From a bacterium (lineage in GTDB: Bacteria; Electryoneota; RPQS01): 7,294 bases of DNA. The position numbers and the translations under genes were made by a program. The notes under the pieces were generated by a model. The model did not search any database. It was given only the letters and a program-made list of their open reading frames with translations, and was not told the DNA's origin. Positions 5,000-7,294 of the stretch are shown here, piece by piece; position 1 is the first letter of the stretch, and each line of letters begins with the position of its first letter. The DNA is taken from contig JAQTRJ010000102.1 in assembly GCA_028711875.1 (NCBI GenBank), forward strand, positions 1 to 7,294, in the 5' to 3' direction.

Positions 5000-6283
5000 A
5001 TGCGCCAACAATTGCACGACCTGCTCGCTTGCTTTCCCCGTTTGGAGGAAACGATCCGTCACGCTCAAGTGCGGATGCTCTATCGGCGGTGGCGGGAACC
5101 CGGATTCCGGCAATGGACCGACGAACGCGCCCGACTGACAACGCCGTGGGAATGGGCGAACGTCCCGGCCGAGCCGGGCGAACTCTTCTTCGGCTACTAC
5201 GACAAGTCGCCGTGGTCCAGCGATGAAGATAAGACGATTTTTCACTTTCGCAAACACGCGCGCGATCCGCGCGTCGAGATTCGAGTCTTCGACCGGCGGC
5301 AAGCGACCTGCCGGATCATCGGAACGTCGGGAACGTGGACGTTTCAACAGGGAGCCATGACGCAATGGCTGCCCGGCTCGGGCAACTCGCGCGTAATCTT
5401 TAATGACGTGGATCAGGGACGGCACGTTTCGCGGATCGTGGGAACCGACGGCACGCCGCACGCGGTCATTCCGTTCCCGATTCAAGCGCTTCATCCCGGC
5501 GGGCAGGAGGCCATGAGCCTGAACTACCGCCGCTTGTGGAAGTACCGGCATCCCTACGGCTACTCCGCTCCGGCCGTCAACTTCGAGCCTGATCAGCCGC
5601 TCGACCGCGACGGAATCTGGCGGATCAACCTGCGCACCGGACAGAGCGAACTGATCGTCACGCTGGCCGAGCTGCATGCGATATCGCCCCGTCCCGAGAT
5701 GAAAACCGTGAAGACGAAAGTTCATCACGTGATGTACTCTCCGTCGGGCGCATCGTGCGTGTTCGTGCACCGCTGGTTTCGCGCCGGGCGGAAATACCAC
5801 CGTCTATTCGGCATGGCTTCCGACGGCAAAGGGCTGCGGCTGATTATGGAAACCGAGTTGATTTCCCACTACTCGTGGCACGACGACGAGTGGCTGCTCG
5901 TGTTCGGCACCCGCAATTCCCAACAGGCCGGTTACTTCGAAGTGAACGTTCTGTCGGGCGAAACCCGCGCCGTCGGCGGCGAGGAGTTCAGCGCGCTGGG
6001 AGACGGCCATCCGACGTACTCCCCCGACCGCCGCTGGATTCTCACGGACACCTATCCCAACAAAAAATTCCAACAGACGCTCGTGCTCTGCGACGCCGCC
6101 CGCCGCCGCGTCATTCGCGTCGGTCGCTACGTGCACCCCGGCCGCTATTTTCGCAGCAGCCGCTGCGACCTGCATCCGCGCTGGAGTCCCGGAGGAGCGT
6201 GGATTTCCTTCGACTCGGTTTGGACCGGAACACGCGGCTCGTTTCTGCTGGACGTTTCCGCGCTGACGACGGTCCCTCACTGA
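5000..6283 (+). CDS. Beta-propeller-like protein of polysaccharide clusters, function unknown
   Basis: The 427-residue protein has no signal peptide or membrane segment, so it is probably cytoplasmic. After a basic helical N-terminus (about 1-50) comes the motif FFGYYDKSPWSSDEDKTIF (63-81). Repeated short blocks follow, resembling the blades of TolB/WD40-like propellers: AMTQWLPGSGNSRVIFND (119-136), VHHVMYSPSGASCVFVH (241-257), SHYSWHDDEWLLVFG (289-303), GHPTYSPDRRWILTD (336-350) and DLHPRWSPGGAWISFDS (390-406). Conserved-looking histidines at 242-243, 290, 294, 337 and 392 recall the metal-binding His cluster of oligogalacturonate lyase (PL22) propellers, but I cannot align them. I recall similar GYYDKSPW proteins in capsule and O-antigen loci, annotated as hypothetical or as glycosyltransferase. 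ATG 5000 has no Shine-Dalgarno; no better in-frame start was found upstream. The glycosyltransferase gene follows after 15 nt. Confidence 0.7.
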   Translation: MRQQLHDLLACFPRLEETIRHAQVRMLYRRWREPGFRQWTDERARLTTPWEWANVPAEPGELFFGYYDKSPWSSDEDKTIFHFRKHARDPRVEIRVFDRRQATCRIIGTSGTWTFQQGAMTQWLPGSGNSRVIFNDVDQGRHVSRIVGTDGTPHAVIPFPIQALHPGGQEAMSLNYRRLWKYRHPYGYSAPAVNFEPDQPLDRDGIWRINLRTGQSELIVTLAELHAISPRPEMKTVKTKVHHVMYSPSGASCVFVHRWFRAGRKYHRLFGMASDGKGLRLIMETELISHYSWHDDEWLLVFGTRNSQQAGYFEVNVLSGETRAVGGEEFSALGDGHPTYSPDRRWILTDTYPNKKFQQTLVLCDAARRRVIRVGRYVHPGRYFRSSRCDLHPRWSPGGAWISFDSVWTGTRGSFLLDVSALTTVPH

Positions 6284-6290
6284 CGCTACT

Positions 6291-6295
6291 GGAGG
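6291..6295 (+). promoter_or_regulatory. Shine-Dalgarno of the glycosyltransferase gene
   Basis: GGAGG at 6291-6295 precedes ATG 6299 with a short 3-nt spacer. The previous gene's stop (6281-6283) is in the same frame, so translation cannot start further upstream. This supports ATG 6299 although the spacing is tight. Confidence 0.6.
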
Positions 6296-6298
6296 ATT

Positions 6299-7294
6299 AT
6301 GCCGCGAATTTTGTTCGTCACCCGATACCATGTCTCGTGGATCACCGGCGGAGCCGAGGAGCAATGCTGGCTGCTGTCGTGCGAACTGGCGCGGCGCGGC
6401 TGGGACGTGCATTACGCCGCGGAGATGGGGCCGACGCCCCCGCCCCGCCGCAGCGACGGAATGACTCTGCATCCGCTCCCCGACCGGCCGCGCTGGTGGA
6501 AGAATAACCGGCGAGCCGTCCGCGCGCTCATGCGCGAACTTGATCCCGACGTGGTTTTTCAGCTCGGGTTCGATCACTACACCGGCTACGCCATGCTGGA
6601 CGCGCCGCGTCGCGCCGTGCGCGTCTGGGCGACGTCGTTCGATTGGGACGGACTGATCTGGCCGATCCTCCGCCAACGGCTGAAGATGACCGGGCTGCTG
6701 CACTTTCCGTGGTGGCTGGTCGTCTATCTGCCCGGCCTGCTGCTCGCGCACCGCGGCAGCCGCGCGGCCGATCTGGTGCTGGTGCCGAAGCGCGACAAGC
6801 AGGAGCAGCTCTTGCGAAAGGGGCTTCGGTCGCAAATTTTCGGCAACGCGCTGCCCTCGATCCCCGCAAGCGACGTGCAGACCCACGAAGGCCGGCCGCG
6901 CGCGTTATGGGCGGCCTCGGTCAAGCAGTGGAAACAGCCCGAGAAGTTCATCGAACTCGCGTCGCGCTGCCGCGATCTGGATGCGGAGTTCGTGATGATC
7001 GGTTCGATTCAGGAGGACGGCTATCGCGAGATTGTCGCCAACGCCGTCCGCGATCTCCCGAATTTCCGCTACGAAGGATTCGTGCCGCTGACGCAGGTGC
7101 GGGATGCGTTCCGGCAGTCGCACGTATTCGTCAACACCAGCGTGTCCGAGGGCTTCGGAACCTCGCTGATCCACGCCTGGCAGCACGGCGTGCCGGTGGC
7201 CACGCTGGGAGTGAATCCCGACCGGCTCATTACCGATCGGCAACTGGGAATCGTCGCTGAAACCATGGACGAATTGGTCGGCGGCCTCCGAGAC
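6299..7294 (+). CDS. GT4-type glycosyltransferase (GT-B fold), 3' partial
   Basis: This is a predicted retaining glycosyltransferase that would move a sugar from a nucleotide donor to a growing glycan at the cytoplasmic face. The first 332 residues are present and the frame runs off the window. It opens with a Rossmann strand MPRILFVTRYH and the glycine loop TGGAE (16-20). The C-terminal donor domain shows LWAASVKQWKQPEKFIELAS (203-222), the R/K-x-x-K-P-E-K-like donor site. FVMIGS (231-236) and YEGFVP (258-263) follow, then VNTSVSEGFGTSLIHAWQHG (278-297). In the last block the first Glu of the E-x7-E motif is E284, but the second position (292) is His rather than Glu. A hydrophobic stretch around 132-150 (GLLHFPWWLVVYLPGLLLA) may touch the membrane. 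It lies 15 nt after the propeller gene, with which it probably forms an operon. Donor and acceptor are unknown. Confidence 0.88.
   Translation, partial: MPRILFVTRYHVSWITGGAEEQCWLLSCELARRGWDVHYAAEMGPTPPPRRSDGMTLHPLPDRPRWWKNNRRAVRALMRELDPDVVFQLGFDHYTGYAMLDAPRRAVRVWATSFDWDGLIWPILRQRLKMTGLLHFPWWLVVYLPGLLLAHRGSRAADLVLVPKRDKQEQLLRKGLRSQIFGNALPSIPASDVQTHEGRPRALWAASVKQWKQPEKFIELASRCRDLDAEFVMIGSIQEDGYREIVANAVRDLPNFRYEGFVPLTQVRDAFRQSHVFVNTSVSEGFGTSLIHAWQHGVPVATLGVNPDRLITDRQLGIVAETMDELVGGLRD

Noticed and set aside
4792..5226. 144-codon GTG-start plus-strand ORF entering the propeller gene
   Set aside because: It overlaps more than 200 nt of the propeller gene in another frame and shows no family features.
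5804..6886. 360-codon minus-strand ORF across the propeller and glycosyltransferase genes
   Set aside because: Gln/Arg/Ala-rich with no motifs, and it overlaps two better supported genes on the plus strand.
6643..7260. 205-codon plus-strand ORF inside the glycosyltransferase
   Set aside because: Arg/Ala-rich out-of-frame product; the other frame has GT4 motifs and continues to the window end.

Overview
This 7.3-kb window looks like chromosome from a GC-rich Gram-negative bacterium. The best lineage clue is the sigma factor at 1830-2687. It is a short primary-type sigma factor with no region 1.1, and its opening ([10 protein letters not shown]) and regions 2-4 closely resemble the roughly 290-residue RpoD of the Bacteroidetes/Chlorobi and related candidate phyla (FCB group). 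I cannot name a genus. Several short palindromic intergenic repeats fit an environmental or uncultured lineage, but that is inference.

Layout: positions 2-1400 (+) hold a tightly packed housekeeping operon: the end of tsaE, then tsaB overlapping it by 17 nt, then a small signal-peptide protein starting 3 nt after tsaB. TsaE and TsaB are partners in making the t6A modification of tRNA. A hairpin (1402-1434) and a 54-codon Pro/Lys-rich small ORF (1453-1617) follow. A 212-nt leader with two small hairpins and a possible promoter then leads to the primary sigma factor, which begins with TTG.

Positions 2688-3186 form a 499-nt gap between two convergent genes. It contains no gene that I support. 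It is dense in structure: two palindromes sharing a 13-bp upstream motif, a third hairpin, a fourth imperfect repeat, a pyrimidine tract, an AT-rich part with a possible orphan promoter and a small palindrome, a minus-strand terminator and a four-copy octamer array.

Positions 3187-7294 belong to surface-polysaccharide metabolism. A Wzx-like flippase is on the minus strand. Divergent from it, across a 271-nt gap, are a cytoplasmic beta-propeller-like protein of unknown function and a GT4-type glycosyltransferase cut by the window end. A plausible joint role is assembly of a glycan on a lipid carrier by the glycosyltransferase, then flipping across the inner membrane by the flippase; the propeller protein's step is unknown.

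I see no CRISPR array, tRNA, rRNA, transposase or integrase. I do not see a clear new multi-gene system. The best leads are the propeller protein, the small Pro/Lys ORF and the repeat-rich convergent gap.
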